From the NCBI GenBank assembly GCA_017643215.1, contig JAEPNV010000006.1, forward strand, positions 186,001 to 250,000: DNA of 64,000 nucleotides, read 5' to 3'. Made by a program: the position numbers and the translations under genes. Origin of the DNA: Roseibium sp. GTDB taxonomy: Bacteria; Pseudomonadota; Alphaproteobacteria; Rhizobiales; Stappiaceae. The number at the start of each line of letters is the position of its first letter. Position 1 is the stretch's first letter. This document shows positions 1 to 8,111 of this stretch, in pieces. The notes under the pieces were generated by a model, which was given only the letters and a program-made list of their open reading frames with translations, searched no databases and was not told where the DNA came from.

Positions 1-198
1 CAGCGGCCGCGTTTGTTCGCTAATGGCCTGGCCGTCTGCCGAGGTGCTCGGCCGGCCGGGGCTTTCTCCGGCGTATGCGTGGAATGACGCCAAACCTCGT
101 GTCCGGCTTGTATACGCTCAAAACCGCAGCGCCCGCTTGGCCGGGATACCGGTAAAACGTGGCCGCCGCCGCTGCGGTGAATGAGAATTGCCCAAAGA
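1..198. other. left-edge region without a recognised gene
   Basis: I see no convincing reading frame, RNA gene or repeat in this stretch. It lies downstream of the small peptide gene on the minus strand. Alphaproteobacterial holC is often preceded by pepA (leucyl aminopeptidase), but no pepA sequence is visible here. Confidence 0.4.
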
Positions 199-318
199 TC
201 AGCAGGTTTTATAGGCCTGACAGGCGGTCGCGGGCTCGGTGACAATCAATCCCATGCCCGCCGTCGCACCGGCCATGACGCAAACCAGCGCGAAAAAAAC
301 AACAACACGTGTTGCCAT
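199..318 (-). CDS. small exported or membrane peptide, 39 aa, unknown
   Basis: A 39-residue frame begins with ATG at 318 behind a GGGGGA ribosome site four bases upstream and stops at TGA 199-201. The peptide has an Arg near the start, then a long hydrophobic stretch (about residues 5-27, VVVFFALVCVMAG and following), and ends in a short tail with two cysteines (residues 33 and 39). It looks like a signal-anchored or secreted mini-protein. No family is recognised. It is a single short frame, so it could be chance, but the ribosome site and hydrophobic layout argue for a real gene. Confidence 0.35.
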   Translation of the reverse strand: MATRVVVFFALVCVMAGATAGMGLIVTEPATACQAYKTC

Positions 319-536
319 TCATTCCCCCAACTCAACACAACCAAAGGACCGCCGATTGATGATTCGTCCCGAATCCCTGAAGACGGTGTTTAGCCGTTCG
401 ACATTTGCGAAGCGTTAATGATACGACTCGGTTGCCAAGTCCACGGCGGAGATGACACTCCAAATCACTCCTCCGGGCAGTGTTGCGAAACTGCACCAGG
501 CGGCGACGTGGATGGCTTCGCAAGGGTGTCTTGGTC

Positions 537-989
537 GTGACCGTTGAGGTTGTTTTTTATCACCTGCTCCACAAGCCGCTGGAAGCTGCGCTGCCCCAGC
601 TTCTGCACAAGTGCCTTGACCGCGGTTGGGCGGTTGTCGTGCAGACCGGCTCTGTGGAGCGATGCGCGGCGCTCGATTCGCACCTTTGGACCTTCACAGA
701 CGACAGTTTTCTGCCGCACGGAACCAAGCAGGACGGGCATGCGGACAAACAGCCGATTTATCTGACCAGCGAGGCCGACAATCCGAACAACGCCGATGTC
801 CGCTTTCTCGTCGACCGTGCCGTTGTGCCGCCGCTTTCAGGTTATAAACGCGCCATATTCATGTTCGATGGCCGGGACGAGGACGCGGTGCGGGACGCCC
901 GCCAAAGCTGGGCGGCCGCCAAGGCGGAAGGGTTTAACGTGACGTACTGGCAGCAGACCCAGGCCGGGGGGTGGGAGCAAAAGGCGTGA
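537..989 (+). CDS. holC: DNA polymerase III subunit chi
   Basis: The product is the chi subunit of the replicative clamp-loader assembly, which in E. coli links the holoenzyme to SSB. The 150-residue product starts with the typical EVVFYHL strand, followed by the conserved LPQLL-K-L-RGW-VVVQ segment and a central HG block, as in alphaproteobacterial HolC. The start is taken as GTG 537, preceded by AAGGGTG, because homologues begin just before the EVVFYHL strand. An ATG at 480 would add 19 Arg-rich residues that do not belong to the family. The stop overlaps the start of the next gene (GTGA), so the two are translationally coupled. Confidence 0.85.
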   Translation: MTVEVVFYHLLHKPLEAALPQLLHKCLDRGWAVVVQTGSVERCAALDSHLWTFTDDSFLPHGTKQDGHADKQPIYLTSEADNPNNADVRFLVDRAVVPPLSGYKRAIFMFDGRDEDAVRDARQSWAAAKAEGFNVTYWQQTQAGGWEQKA

Positions 990-1693
990 CGAAATCCGTG
1001 CATCAGGACCAAGCATTCATGGCGCGCCGCGATGCGGCCCGCCAGCGGATCGATCAGCTCACCGGTGCGCTTGGCGGCGCGGCGAAAGACCGTCTGGCGT
1101 GGTTCCACACCGTCTACAGGGAAGCTGCTGGCGACCCGGCGGCGATTCCCTGGGCGGACCTTGCGCCCAAACAGGTCCTGATGGAATGGCTTGCGGACAA
1201 TCCGGGCAAGGGGCGGAGGGCGATCGACATTGCCTGCGGTCTCGGCGACAATGCAGAGGCCCTGTCGGCCGCCGGATACCGGACGACGGCCTTCGACCTT
1301 GCCGAAGAGGCCATCGACTGGGCGAAGACCCGGTTCCCGGAAAGCCGGGTTGATTACCGGGCCGCGGACCTGTTCGATCTTCCGGCGGACTGGACCGCCG
1401 CGTTCGATCTGGTTCACGAGTGTTACACGGTCCAGGCACTTGACGGTGACATGCGAAACCGTGCTGCCGATGCGATCGCGGCGTTGGTCGCGCCGGGCGG
1501 TAAGCTTGTCTTCATCAACCGGTCCCGCGAAGAGGGCAGCGAGGCGAAGGGACCGCCATGGCCAGTGGTTCCGTCCGAATGGCGCCGCTTCGCCGATCTC
1601 GGACTGGAGCCGGTGTCGGAGCGTTTCTATACGATTGAGCGCCCGGACCGGACGATTCCCCATGTCATGGCTGTGTTCCAGCGACCAGCATAG
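986..1693 (+). CDS. class I SAM-dependent methyltransferase
   Basis: The 235-residue protein has a clear Rossmann methyltransferase core. Motif I is AIDIACGLGDNAEAL (about residues 75-90), followed by an acidic motif-II residue in TTAFDLAEEA and a later LVAPGGKLVFINR strand. The substrate cannot be read from the sequence; relatives include thiopurine- and tellurite-type methyltransferases and many uncharacterised enzymes. The start GTG 986 overlaps the holC stop and has GGGAG upstream. A GTG at 971 in the same frame is a weaker alternative. It probably forms an operon with holC and the downstream rhodanese. Confidence 0.8.
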   Translation: MTKSVHQDQAFMARRDAARQRIDQLTGALGGAAKDRLAWFHTVYREAAGDPAAIPWADLAPKQVLMEWLADNPGKGRRAIDIACGLGDNAEALSAAGYRTTAFDLAEEAIDWAKTRFPESRVDYRAADLFDLPADWTAAFDLVHECYTVQALDGDMRNRAADAIAALVAPGGKLVFINRSREEGSEAKGPPWPVVPSEWRRFADLGLEPVSERFYTIERPDRTIPHVMAVFQRPA

Positions 1694-1714
1694 GACACAT
1701 TTGAAAGGGAGATC

Positions 1715-2110
1715 ATGACCAAGCTCAAAGTCTCATCCGCCGAACTGGTACAGCGTGCCCGAGCGCGGATCACGGAGGTCGATACCACCGAGGCGATTGC
1801 ATTAGCGGCCGACCCGGGCGTCGTGTTTGTCGATCTGCGCGATGTGCGCGAACGCCAGCGGTCCGGCTTCATTCCCGGCAGCTTCCACTGTCCTCGCGGT
1901 ATGGCCGAATTCTGGATCGATCCGGACAGCCCTTACTTCAAGCCCGTGTTCGCCGAGGACAAGCGGTTCATTTTCCATTGCGCGTCCGGCTGGCGATCGG
2001 CTCTGACCGTGGCGGCGTTGAACGACATGGGCTTTGAAGCGTCCCACTTGAAGGACGGCTTCAGCGATTGGGCCAAACAGGGCGGCCCGGTCGAGACACC
2101 GGATACCTGA
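1715..2110 (+). CDS. rhodanese-like sulfurtransferase
   Basis: The 131-residue protein is a single rhodanese domain, which moves sulfane sulfur through a persulfide on one cysteine. The VVFVDLRDVRERQRSGFIPGS motif (residues 36-56) is the typical CH2A region. The active-site loop is HCASGWRS, with Cys89 and the usual CxxGxRS form, so the enzyme is expected to be active. GAAAGGGAG precedes the ATG. It follows the methyltransferase by 21 bases and converges with the HAD gene, their stops being directly adjacent. The sulfur acceptor is unknown. Confidence 0.85.
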   Translation: MTKLKVSSAELVQRARARITEVDTTEAIALAADPGVVFVDLRDVRERQRSGFIPGSFHCPRGMAEFWIDPDSPYFKPVFAEDKRFIFHCASGWRSALTVAALNDMGFEASHLKDGFSDWAKQGGPVETPDT

Positions 2111-2809
2111 TCATGCCAGCCGGCTGAGCAGCGGCGGCACCTTGCCGATGTGATCCAGCCGGTGGAACCGCTCATTTGCAGAAGGATCGCCGGCTTCTTC
2201 CAGCGCCCATGTGATTTCATAGGGCACATGGACGGCGTAGGCGCCGGCCGCAAGCGCCGGCAGGATGTCGGATTTCAGCGAATTGCCGATCATCATCGCC
2301 CGGTCCACACCGTTACCATGGCGGCCGAACAGCGTCCGGTAGGTCTCGGCGTTCTTTTCTGTGACGACCTCGATCGCATCAAAAAAGACATCAAGACCGG
2401 AGGCGGTGATCTTGCGTTCCTGGTCGAACAGATCGCCCTTTGTGATGAGCACCATACGATATCGGCCGTTCAGCGCGCGTAGTGTATCTTCCACATGCGG
2501 CAGCGGATCGACGGGATGGGAGAGCATCTCCCGCCCGGCGGCCAGAAGGTCCGCAATCACATCTGCCGGCACCTTTCCATCTGTCACTTCAATGGCGGTT
2601 TCGATCATCGACAAGGTGAAACCCTTGATGCCGTATCCATAGTGCGACAGGTTTCGCCGTTCTGCCGCAAGCAAGCGGTCCTTTAAATCCGTTTCGGCCG
2701 AGAACTCTGAAAGAAGCGCAGCGAACCGGTCCTCGGTCAGTTTGAAGACACGCTCGTTGTGCCAGAGCGTGTCGTCGGCATCAAATCCGAGCGTCGTCAG
2801 GCTGGCCAT
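2111..2809 (-). CDS. HAD-superfamily hydrolase (phosphatase)
   Basis: This is a 232-residue haloacid-dehalogenase-fold phosphatase. Motif I is FDADDTLW (nucleophile Asp10, acid Asp12), motif II is the Thr in MVLITKG, and motif III/IV is MMIGNSLKSDILPALAAGA. The helical cap sits between motifs I and II, as in phosphoglycolate-phosphatase or YjjG-type enzymes. The substrate is not predictable. Its ATG overlaps the TGA of the upstream ABC-F gene (TGATG), so it is translated from the same message. Confidence 0.8.
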   Translation of the reverse strand: MASLTTLGFDADDTLWHNERVFKLTEDRFAALLSEFSAETDLKDRLLAAERRNLSHYGYGIKGFTLSMIETAIEVTDGKVPADVIADLLAAGREMLSHPVDPLPHVEDTLRALNGRYRMVLITKGDLFDQERKITASGLDVFFDAIEVVTEKNAETYRTLFGRHGNGVDRAMMIGNSLKSDILPALAAGAYAVHVPYEITWALEEAGDPSANERFHRLDHIGKVPPLLSRLA

Positions 2810-4686
2810 CAGCCCGCCTCCTCGTATTCGGCGGACAGCTCAAGCCAGTCTTCCTCGGTCTTGACAAGTTTCTTCTCGCAATGGGCGCGCTCCTTGGCGA
2901 ATTTAGCGGCCCGATCCGGGTCTTCCTTGAAAAACGCGGGGTCGGCGAGCGCGTCGTCCAGCTTGGCAATTTTGTCCTGAAGCCGCTGCATTTCTTTCTC
3001 CGCAGCTTCAATTTTTTGCTTCAAGGGCTTGAGCTGACTCCGCTTTTGAGCGGCGTCGCGGCGCTTTTCCTGTGCGGATCCTTTCGCGTCGACAACATTT
3101 GAGGCTGTCTTATTGGGGGTGTCGTTGCCTTGCAGGATCAGCCGCCGGTAGTCCTCCATGTCGCCGTCATAGGGCCAGACGCCGCCCTCCGCGACAAGCC
3201 AGAGGCGGTCCGCGCAGGCTTCGACCAGATGCCTGTCGTGGCTGATCAGGATAACCGCGCCTTCAAATGCGTTGAGCGCAAGCACCAGCGCTTCGCGCGC
3301 ATCGATGTCGAGGTGATTGGTCGGCTCATCGAGAATTAGAAGATGCGGCCCGTGGAATGTGGCCAGTCCAAGAAGCAGCCGGGCTTTTTCTCCGCCCGAC
3401 AGGTCTTTCGCCGGCGTGTCCATGCGGTCGGTCGGAAGTCCGAACTGAGCCACGCGTGAACGGACTTGAGTTTCGGTTGCAACCGGCATGAGGTCGCGGA
3501 CGTGATCAATCGGGCTTTCTAAGGGACGAAGTTCATCGAGCTGGTGCTGGGCAAAGAACGCGATCTTGAGTTTGGACGCCTTGACGATGGTCCCGGCCAG
3601 CGCGGGAAGCCGGTCCGAAATCAGCTTCGCGAACGTGGACTTGCCGTTTCCGTTCGCACCCAGAAGCGCGATCCGGTCGTCCGTGTCGATATTCAAGGTG
3701 AGGTGCCGGAGCACCGTCGTGTCGTCATAGCCTGTCGACACTTGGTCCAATTTGAGGATCGGCGGGGCCAAACGGCCCTTTGGATTGGGCAACTGGATCG
3801 GACGGCTGCTTTCCTCGGTCAGCGCGGCGATCGGTTCCATTTTTTCCAGCATTTTCAGCCGGGCCTGGGCCTGACGGGCTTTGCTGGCCTTGTACCGGAA
3901 CCGGTCCACAAACGACTGGATATGTTTGCGCTGGGCGTCCTGCTTTTCCCGCGCCTTTTGCTGAAGGACCATCGCTTCGCGCCGCTGCCGGTCGAAACTG
4001 TCATATCCGCCCGAATAGTAGGTTAGCTGGCCGTGTTCGAGATGCACGATGCCATCCACGGCCTTGTTCAAAAGATCGCGGTCATGCGAGATCAACAGTA
4101 CTTGGTGCGGATACCGGGAGACGTAGTTTTCCAGCCAGAGGGTGCCTTCAAGATCGAGATAGTTGGTCGGTTCGTCGAGAAGCAGGAGGTCGGGTTCGGA
4201 AAACAGGACGGCCGCCAGTGCGACCCGCATGCGCCAGCCGCCCGAAAACGCCGCGCACGGCCGCTGTTGCGCCGCCGCATCAAAGCCAAGTCCCGACAGG
4301 ATGGCGCCCGCCCGCGCCTCGGCCGAATGGGCACCGATGTCGGCGAGCCTTGTGTGGATCTCCGCGATCCGGGTCGGGTCGATCTCTGTCTCGGCCTCCG
4401 ACAAAAGGCGGCTGCGCTCCGTGTCGGCGGCAAGAACCACATTCAGCAGGCTGTCGTCGGTCCCCGGCGCTTCCTGGGCAACCTGTCCGATGCGCGCCCG
4501 TTTGGGGATCTGCACCGCGCCCGATTCCGGCGAAAGATCACCGGTGATCAGTTTGAACAGTGTCGATTTTCCCGCACCATTGCGGCCAACGAGGCCGGTC
4601 TTGGCCCGGGCCGGCAAGGTCACGGAGGCCTTGTCGATCAAAAGCCGGCCGCCGATGCGGTAGGTCAGGTCGGATATCTGCAACAT
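2809..4686 (-). CDS. ABC-F family ATPase (YheS/Uup-like)
   Basis: The 625-residue soluble protein has two ABC domains in tandem and no membrane segments, the ABC-F layout of ribosome-acting ATPases. The first Walker A is GRNGAGKST (about residues 34-42) with signature FSGGWRMR and LLLLDEPTNYLD. The second Walker A is GANGNGKST with LSGGEKAR and LLILDEPTNHLD. A charged linker joins them, and the last 85 residues form a Lys/Glu-rich coiled coil as in Uup and YheS. The start at 4686 begins the MLQISDLTYR strand. Upstream in-frame ATGs would only add unrelated sequence. Co-transcribed with the HAD gene. Confidence 0.88.
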   Translation of the reverse strand: MLQISDLTYRIGGRLLIDKASVTLPARAKTGLVGRNGAGKSTLFKLITGDLSPESGAVQIPKRARIGQVAQEAPGTDDSLLNVVLAADTERSRLLSEAETEIDPTRIAEIHTRLADIGAHSAEARAGAILSGLGFDAAAQQRPCAAFSGGWRMRVALAAVLFSEPDLLLLDEPTNYLDLEGTLWLENYVSRYPHQVLLISHDRDLLNKAVDGIVHLEHGQLTYYSGGYDSFDRQRREAMVLQQKAREKQDAQRKHIQSFVDRFRYKASKARQAQARLKMLEKMEPIAALTEESSRPIQLPNPKGRLAPPILKLDQVSTGYDDTTVLRHLTLNIDTDDRIALLGANGNGKSTFAKLISDRLPALAGTIVKASKLKIAFFAQHQLDELRPLESPIDHVRDLMPVATETQVRSRVAQFGLPTDRMDTPAKDLSGGEKARLLLGLATFHGPHLLILDEPTNHLDIDAREALVLALNAFEGAVILISHDRHLVEACADRLWLVAEGGVWPYDGDMEDYRRLILQGNDTPNKTASNVVDAKGSAQEKRRDAAQKRSQLKPLKQKIEAAEKEMQRLQDKIAKLDDALADPAFFKEDPDRAAKFAKERAHCEKKLVKTEEDWLELSAEYEEAG

Positions 4687-4855
4687 GGGCCGGATGTTTG
4701 GCGGAGCCGACGTCAAGATGCAAGCCGGAACGCGTATTACGGGAGGGGCCGGAACGTTATGCGGCTCATCATAAAAGCGACATCGGGCCGTCACCGCGGT
4801 GTCACCGCGCCCGCCTATGCCCTTTTCCGGACTTGCCAGAAATACGGAGGCGGGA

Positions 4856-6199
4856 ATGAAAAGTACACTTCTTGCAACGGTCGCGGTCTTCAGCTTCGCA
4901 TCGTTGGCTTTTGCCGAGGAAACAACCGAATACCCGGCCCAATTGGTCGGTCACGCCGTGTTGCCGGCCCAGACCTTGATCCCTGCGCCGGCGGACGCGC
5001 CCGAGGCTTTGCAAGTGTCGGGCAAATTCACCGAGCGCGGGAATCCCGCGCGCCTTGGTGCCGCGCCGACAACCGACGGCAGCGCGTTACCGTTCGCCGG
5101 CCAGCCGGTGCAAGGATTTTCCGGCATCCGCCACATTGGAGATGGCCGGTATTATGTTCTGACCGACAACGGTTTCGGATCAAAGGCCAATTCGCCAGAT
5201 GCCATGCTGTTTTTCCATGTTCTGTCGCCGGACTTTACCAGCGGTGACGTGACCATCAAGACCACCACTTTCCTGCGCGACCCGAACAAGGTCATTCCGT
5301 TCCATATCGCCATGGAGGCCTCGGACAGCCGCTATCTCACTGGAGCCGACTTTGATGTTGAGGGCTTTCAGGTTCTGGACGGCAAGATCTATATCGGTGA
5401 CGAGTTCGGCCCGTATCTGATCGTCGCGGATACCGAGACCGGTGTCGTGGAGGCCTTCCATGAGACCTTTCTTGGCGATAAAAAACTGATGTCGCCGGAT
5501 CACTACCAGATCCGGGCCGGAAATCCGGACACGCCGGAAACGGCGGCCAATGTGAAGCGCTCGCGCGGCTATGAGGGCTTCGCCGTCTCCATGGACGGAA
5601 AGACGCTCTATCCGCTGCTGGAAGGACCGGTCTGGGACGAAGCCGCCGGGGACTATGAGCGCGTCGATGGCAATGAGGCCCTTCGGCTTTTGGAATTCGA
5701 CGTTGCCACCCAATCCTGGACCGGAAGCAGCATGCTGTACCGCCTGGAGCAGGACGGCAATGCCATCGGTGACTTTAACATGATCGATGCAACCCGCGGT
5801 CTGGTCATTGAGCGCGACTGGGGACAGGGCGATGCGGAACGGGCCTGCGCCGACGGGGCGAGCGAAACCTGCTTTGAAACGCCGGCCGGCTTCAAGCGTG
5901 TCTACATGATTGATATGAAGGGCGTCGAATACGGACAGCCGGTTCACAAGGTCGGATACATCGATCTTTTGAACATCCAGGACTTCGACAGCCTGGCCCG
6001 GATCGGCAAACGGGACGATGGCCGGTTCACCTTCCCGTTCGTGACCATCGAAAATGTCGATCGGGTCGATGAGGAGCACATCATCGTCGGCAATGACAAC
6101 AACTTCCCGTTCTCCAAGGGCCGCGATCCGGTCGCCCTGGACAACAACGAACTGATCCTTTTGAAAGTGAGCAACTTTCTGAACGCGGCGGCTGAATAA
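4856..6199 (+). CDS. secreted esterase-like phytase-family protein
   Basis: The 447-residue protein starts with a clear signal peptide (MKSTLLATVAVFSFASLAFA, cleavage near residue 21), so it acts in the periplasm or outside. The mature part has features of the esterase-like phytase family: GIRHIGDGRYYVLTDNG, FDVEGFQVLDGKIYIGDEFGPYL, an RGYEGFAVS block and a FVTIENVDRV-DEEHIIVGNDNN end. These are blades of a beta-propeller. Whether it cleaves phytate or another phosphoester is unknown. The start is chosen for the GGAGG box and the signal peptide. A strong terminator follows at 6253. Confidence 0.8.
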   Translation: MKSTLLATVAVFSFASLAFAEETTEYPAQLVGHAVLPAQTLIPAPADAPEALQVSGKFTERGNPARLGAAPTTDGSALPFAGQPVQGFSGIRHIGDGRYYVLTDNGFGSKANSPDAMLFFHVLSPDFTSGDVTIKTTTFLRDPNKVIPFHIAMEASDSRYLTGADFDVEGFQVLDGKIYIGDEFGPYLIVADTETGVVEAFHETFLGDKKLMSPDHYQIRAGNPDTPETAANVKRSRGYEGFAVSMDGKTLYPLLEGPVWDEAAGDYERVDGNEALRLLEFDVATQSWTGSSMLYRLEQDGNAIGDFNMIDATRGLVIERDWGQGDAERACADGASETCFETPAGFKRVYMIDMKGVEYGQPVHKVGYIDLLNIQDFDSLARIGKRDDGRFTFPFVTIENVDRVDEEHIIVGNDNNFPFSKGRDPVALDNNELILLKVSNFLNAAAE

Positions 6200-6207
6200 G
6201 CCCCGCT

Positions 6208-6255
6208 TGAGCGGCCACGAGGATAAAGATCTGAGCGGCCACGACGATGAAGATC
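6208..6255. repeat. 24-bp tandem direct repeat, two copies
   Basis: Two head-to-tail copies (6208-6231 and 6232-6255) starting TGAGCGGCCACGA are identical at 22 of 24 positions. They sit between the stop of the phytase-like gene and its terminator. The second copy ends within the left arm of the terminator stem. Probably a small local duplication. Confidence 0.8.
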
Positions 6256-6290
6256 GCGCGGCTAAAACGACCGCGCGATTTTCTTATTTT
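6253..6290 (+). terminator. rho-independent terminator
   Basis: A perfect 9-bp stem (ATCGCGCGG and CCGCGCGAT) with a 9-base loop is followed by TTTCTTATTTT on the plus strand. It ends the transcript of the phytase-like gene and overlaps the 3' end of the convergent DUF4344 gene. Confidence 0.85.
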
Positions 6291-7201
6291 GGAAGCGCGC
6301 TGGCGTCGGAGGTATCATCGGGCTCCGCCAGCACGTCCAGATAGATCCAGGCAAAGCCCTCCACCAGTTCGTAACATAGGGTCATTTCGCGCGCGCCCGG
6401 ATCCCAATAGGCGTTCTCCACACCACAGGCGGTGGCTGTGAAGGTGACCGGCACGGGCAGCTCGTAAAGATCATCGAGTTCCTTCGCCACGTTCTCCATC
6501 AGCATGCTCTCGCGCAGGAAAAGCGCCATTGTTCCAAGACCTGCCGGCGCGTCGCCATAACTGACACTGATCTTGTCGCCGGTCGTGTTTTCGGCCCGAA
6601 GATAAGGATCGGTGATGGCCTCCCAGGAATCCGCGGCCTGTTCATAATCGAACACGCATCGCTCGATCCGGTCCTCCGGCAGGCCCAGTTCAACTGCAAG
6701 ATCCTGGAACACATCGGGATCCGCGCCGACCATGAGGCACAGCGTCTGAAATCCCCGCTGCTGGTCGAGATCGTGTTCTCCGTAAAAAATCAGATCCTCA
6801 TAGGTGTCTTCGGCGATCAGGAACCAGCCGACCATCGCGTTGATCAGGAGAATATCCATGTCTTCGGTGTCGGCGCCGAGCATGGTGACGGTCGCAAGGT
6901 TGTCGACCGCGTCTTCCTCTTGCCCGAGGATCGGCAGCTCGAGTTCGGACACCAGCATATGCCCCGCCTCGTGATAGAGCGTGAACAGGGCGTTTCCGGC
7001 AACGAATGTGAAGAGTTCTTCGAGTTGATCCGATGAAAGCGCGGCAAGCTCCGTGTCGAGGTTCGGCGCTTGTGCGGACACCGGCTGAGCCGCGATCGGA
7101 AGAGGCGCGGCTAGGAGCGCCAGGGCGAGGATGGACGTTCTGACCAAGTGGATCTTTTTGAAAAGGGTACCCGCCGACGGGAAGGAGAAACATGCAAACA
7201 T
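6284..7201 (-). CDS. DUF4344 putative metallopeptidase, exported
   Basis: The 305-residue protein has a hydrophobic N-terminus (ILALALLAAPLPIAAQPVSA) that looks like a signal peptide, so it should be periplasmic. Residues 77-81 are HEAGH, a zinc-binding HExxH-type motif, followed by an acidic GQEEDAVDN segment about 15 residues on. This matches the DUF4344 family of putative metallopeptidases. No substrate is known. The start is taken as ATG 7201 with CAGGG upstream. A TTG start close to the hydrophobic segment (near 7145) is possible. Longer in-frame starts up to 7369 add non-conserved sequence. Confidence 0.75.
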   Translation of the reverse strand: MFACFSFPSAGTLFKKIHLVRTSILALALLAAPLPIAAQPVSAQAPNLDTELAALSSDQLEELFTFVAGNALFTLYHEAGHMLVSELELPILGQEEDAVDNLATVTMLGADTEDMDILLINAMVGWFLIAEDTYEDLIFYGEHDLDQQRGFQTLCLMVGADPDVFQDLAVELGLPEDRIERCVFDYEQAADSWEAITDPYLRAENTTGDKISVSYGDAPAGLGTMALFLRESMLMENVAKELDDLYELPVPVTFTATACGVENAYWDPGAREMTLCYELVEGFAWIYLDVLAEPDDTSDASALPK

Positions 7202-7362
7202 CGATTGGCCCTGACAGGTTTCGGGCACCTTAGACCTCAACACCGGACGAGGCCAAGCTCCGGTTGGATATCGCGGACAACTTCGGTCGTCGACGCGGCG
7301 TGGTCGGGTATAGAACCATTGAGGATCCGGACCAGAAGCAGTGATCTTTCGCGGCAAGACCT

Positions 7363-7380
7363 GTGACATGGAAATGTCAC
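7363..7380. promoter_or_regulatory. perfect palindrome GTGACAT-N4-ATGTCAC, candidate operator
   Basis: A perfect 7-4-7 inverted repeat ends 11 bases upstream of the -35 box of the likely ndk promoter. The position suits an activator or repressor site. The binding protein is unknown. Confidence 0.45.
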
Positions 7381-7391
7381 GGCCTCGCCCC

Positions 7392-7420
7392 TTGCAGGCG
7401 CAGAAGTGGACCGCTATTAA
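7392..7420 (+). promoter_or_regulatory. candidate sigma-70-type promoter of ndk
   Basis: TTGCAG (7392-7397), a 17-base spacer and TATTAA (7415-7420) match a housekeeping promoter. Transcription would start near 7427, giving a leader of about 105 bases before ndk. Confidence 0.5.
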
Positions 7421-7442
7421 GGCCGCGATTTTCCGAACGGCG

Positions 7443-7493
7443 AAGCTGGTCCTCCAGCTTGTGTTGATCGGCGCCCGTGCTTAATGCGGGCGC
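7443..7493 (+). promoter_or_regulatory. two hairpins in the ndk leader
   Basis: AAGCTGG-TCCT-CCAGCTT (7443-7460) and GCGCCCG-N9-CGGGCGC (7471-7493) are two perfect stems in the predicted ndk 5' leader. Neither is followed by a T run, so they are not simple terminators. They may affect message stability or translation. Confidence 0.45.
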
Positions 7494-7532
7494 TGCAATG
7501 CGCCGCAACCTTGAAACAGAAAGACACGACCC

Positions 7533-7955
7533 ATGGCGATTGAACGCACGTTTTCCATGATCAAGCCCGACGCCACCAAGCGCAATCTGACCGGGGCCAT
7601 CATCAAGAAGCTTGAGGACGCTGGTTTGCGCGTCGTCGGGTCCAAGCGGGTTTGGATGTCCCTGCGCGAAGCCGAAGCGTTTTATGCCGTTCACAAGGAA
7701 CGTCCGTTTTTTGGTGAACTGACCGAGTTCATGTCCTCCGGTCCAACGGTCGTGCAGGTGCTTGAAGGCGAGGACGCGATCGCCAAGAACCGCGAAGTCA
7801 TGGGCGCGACCAATCCGGCGGAAGCAGCCGAAGGCACGATCCGGAAGGAATTTGCACTGTCGATTGGCGAAAACTCCGTCCATGGCTCCGACGGCCCGGA
7901 TACCGCCCGCGAAGAGATCGCCTTCTGGTTTTCCGGCACCGAACTGGTCGGCTGA
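7533..7955 (+). CDS. ndk: nucleoside diphosphate kinase
   Basis: The 140-residue enzyme transfers the gamma phosphate of ATP to nucleoside diphosphates in the cytoplasm, through a phosphohistidine. The active-site NSVHGSD motif puts the catalytic His at residue 117. [12 protein letters not shown] at the start and SREHY-type downstream residues are as in the family, and the length is standard. It appears monocistronic: a structured leader lies upstream and a strong hairpin terminator downstream. Confidence 0.97.
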   Translation: MAIERTFSMIKPDATKRNLTGAIIKKLEDAGLRVVGSKRVWMSLREAEAFYAVHKERPFFGELTEFMSSGPTVVQVLEGEDAIAKNREVMGATNPAEAAEGTIRKEFALSIGENSVHGSDGPDTAREEIAFWFSGTELVG

Positions 7956-7983
7956 GAACCAAGCAGAAATTGACCGAAGTCTG

Positions 7984-8015
7984 ATCGGGGCCGGCGCACA
8001 TGCGCCGGCCCCGAT
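7984..8015 (+). terminator. strong hairpin terminator after ndk
   Basis: A perfect 15-base inverted repeat (ATCGGGGCCGGCGCA and its complement) with a 2-base centre begins 28 bases after the ndk stop and is followed by ACATTTTGAT. The T run is weak, but the stem is very strong. Confidence 0.7.
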
Positions 8016-8111
8016 ACATTTTGATACACTCCGATACACACCGGCCCTCGCAAGTCCCTGATGGAATGAATAGATTTTTGGTGTCGAGGGCGACGTATTC
8101 AGGAGAACACC

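Larger units (their letters stand above)
7202..7532. other. divergent intergenic region before ndk
   Basis: This 331-base gap separates the DUF4344 gene (minus strand) and ndk (plus strand). It holds a perfect palindrome (7363-7380), a candidate ndk promoter (7392-7420) and two perfect hairpins in the ndk leader, each listed separately. I see no protein gene in the rest. Confidence 0.6.
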
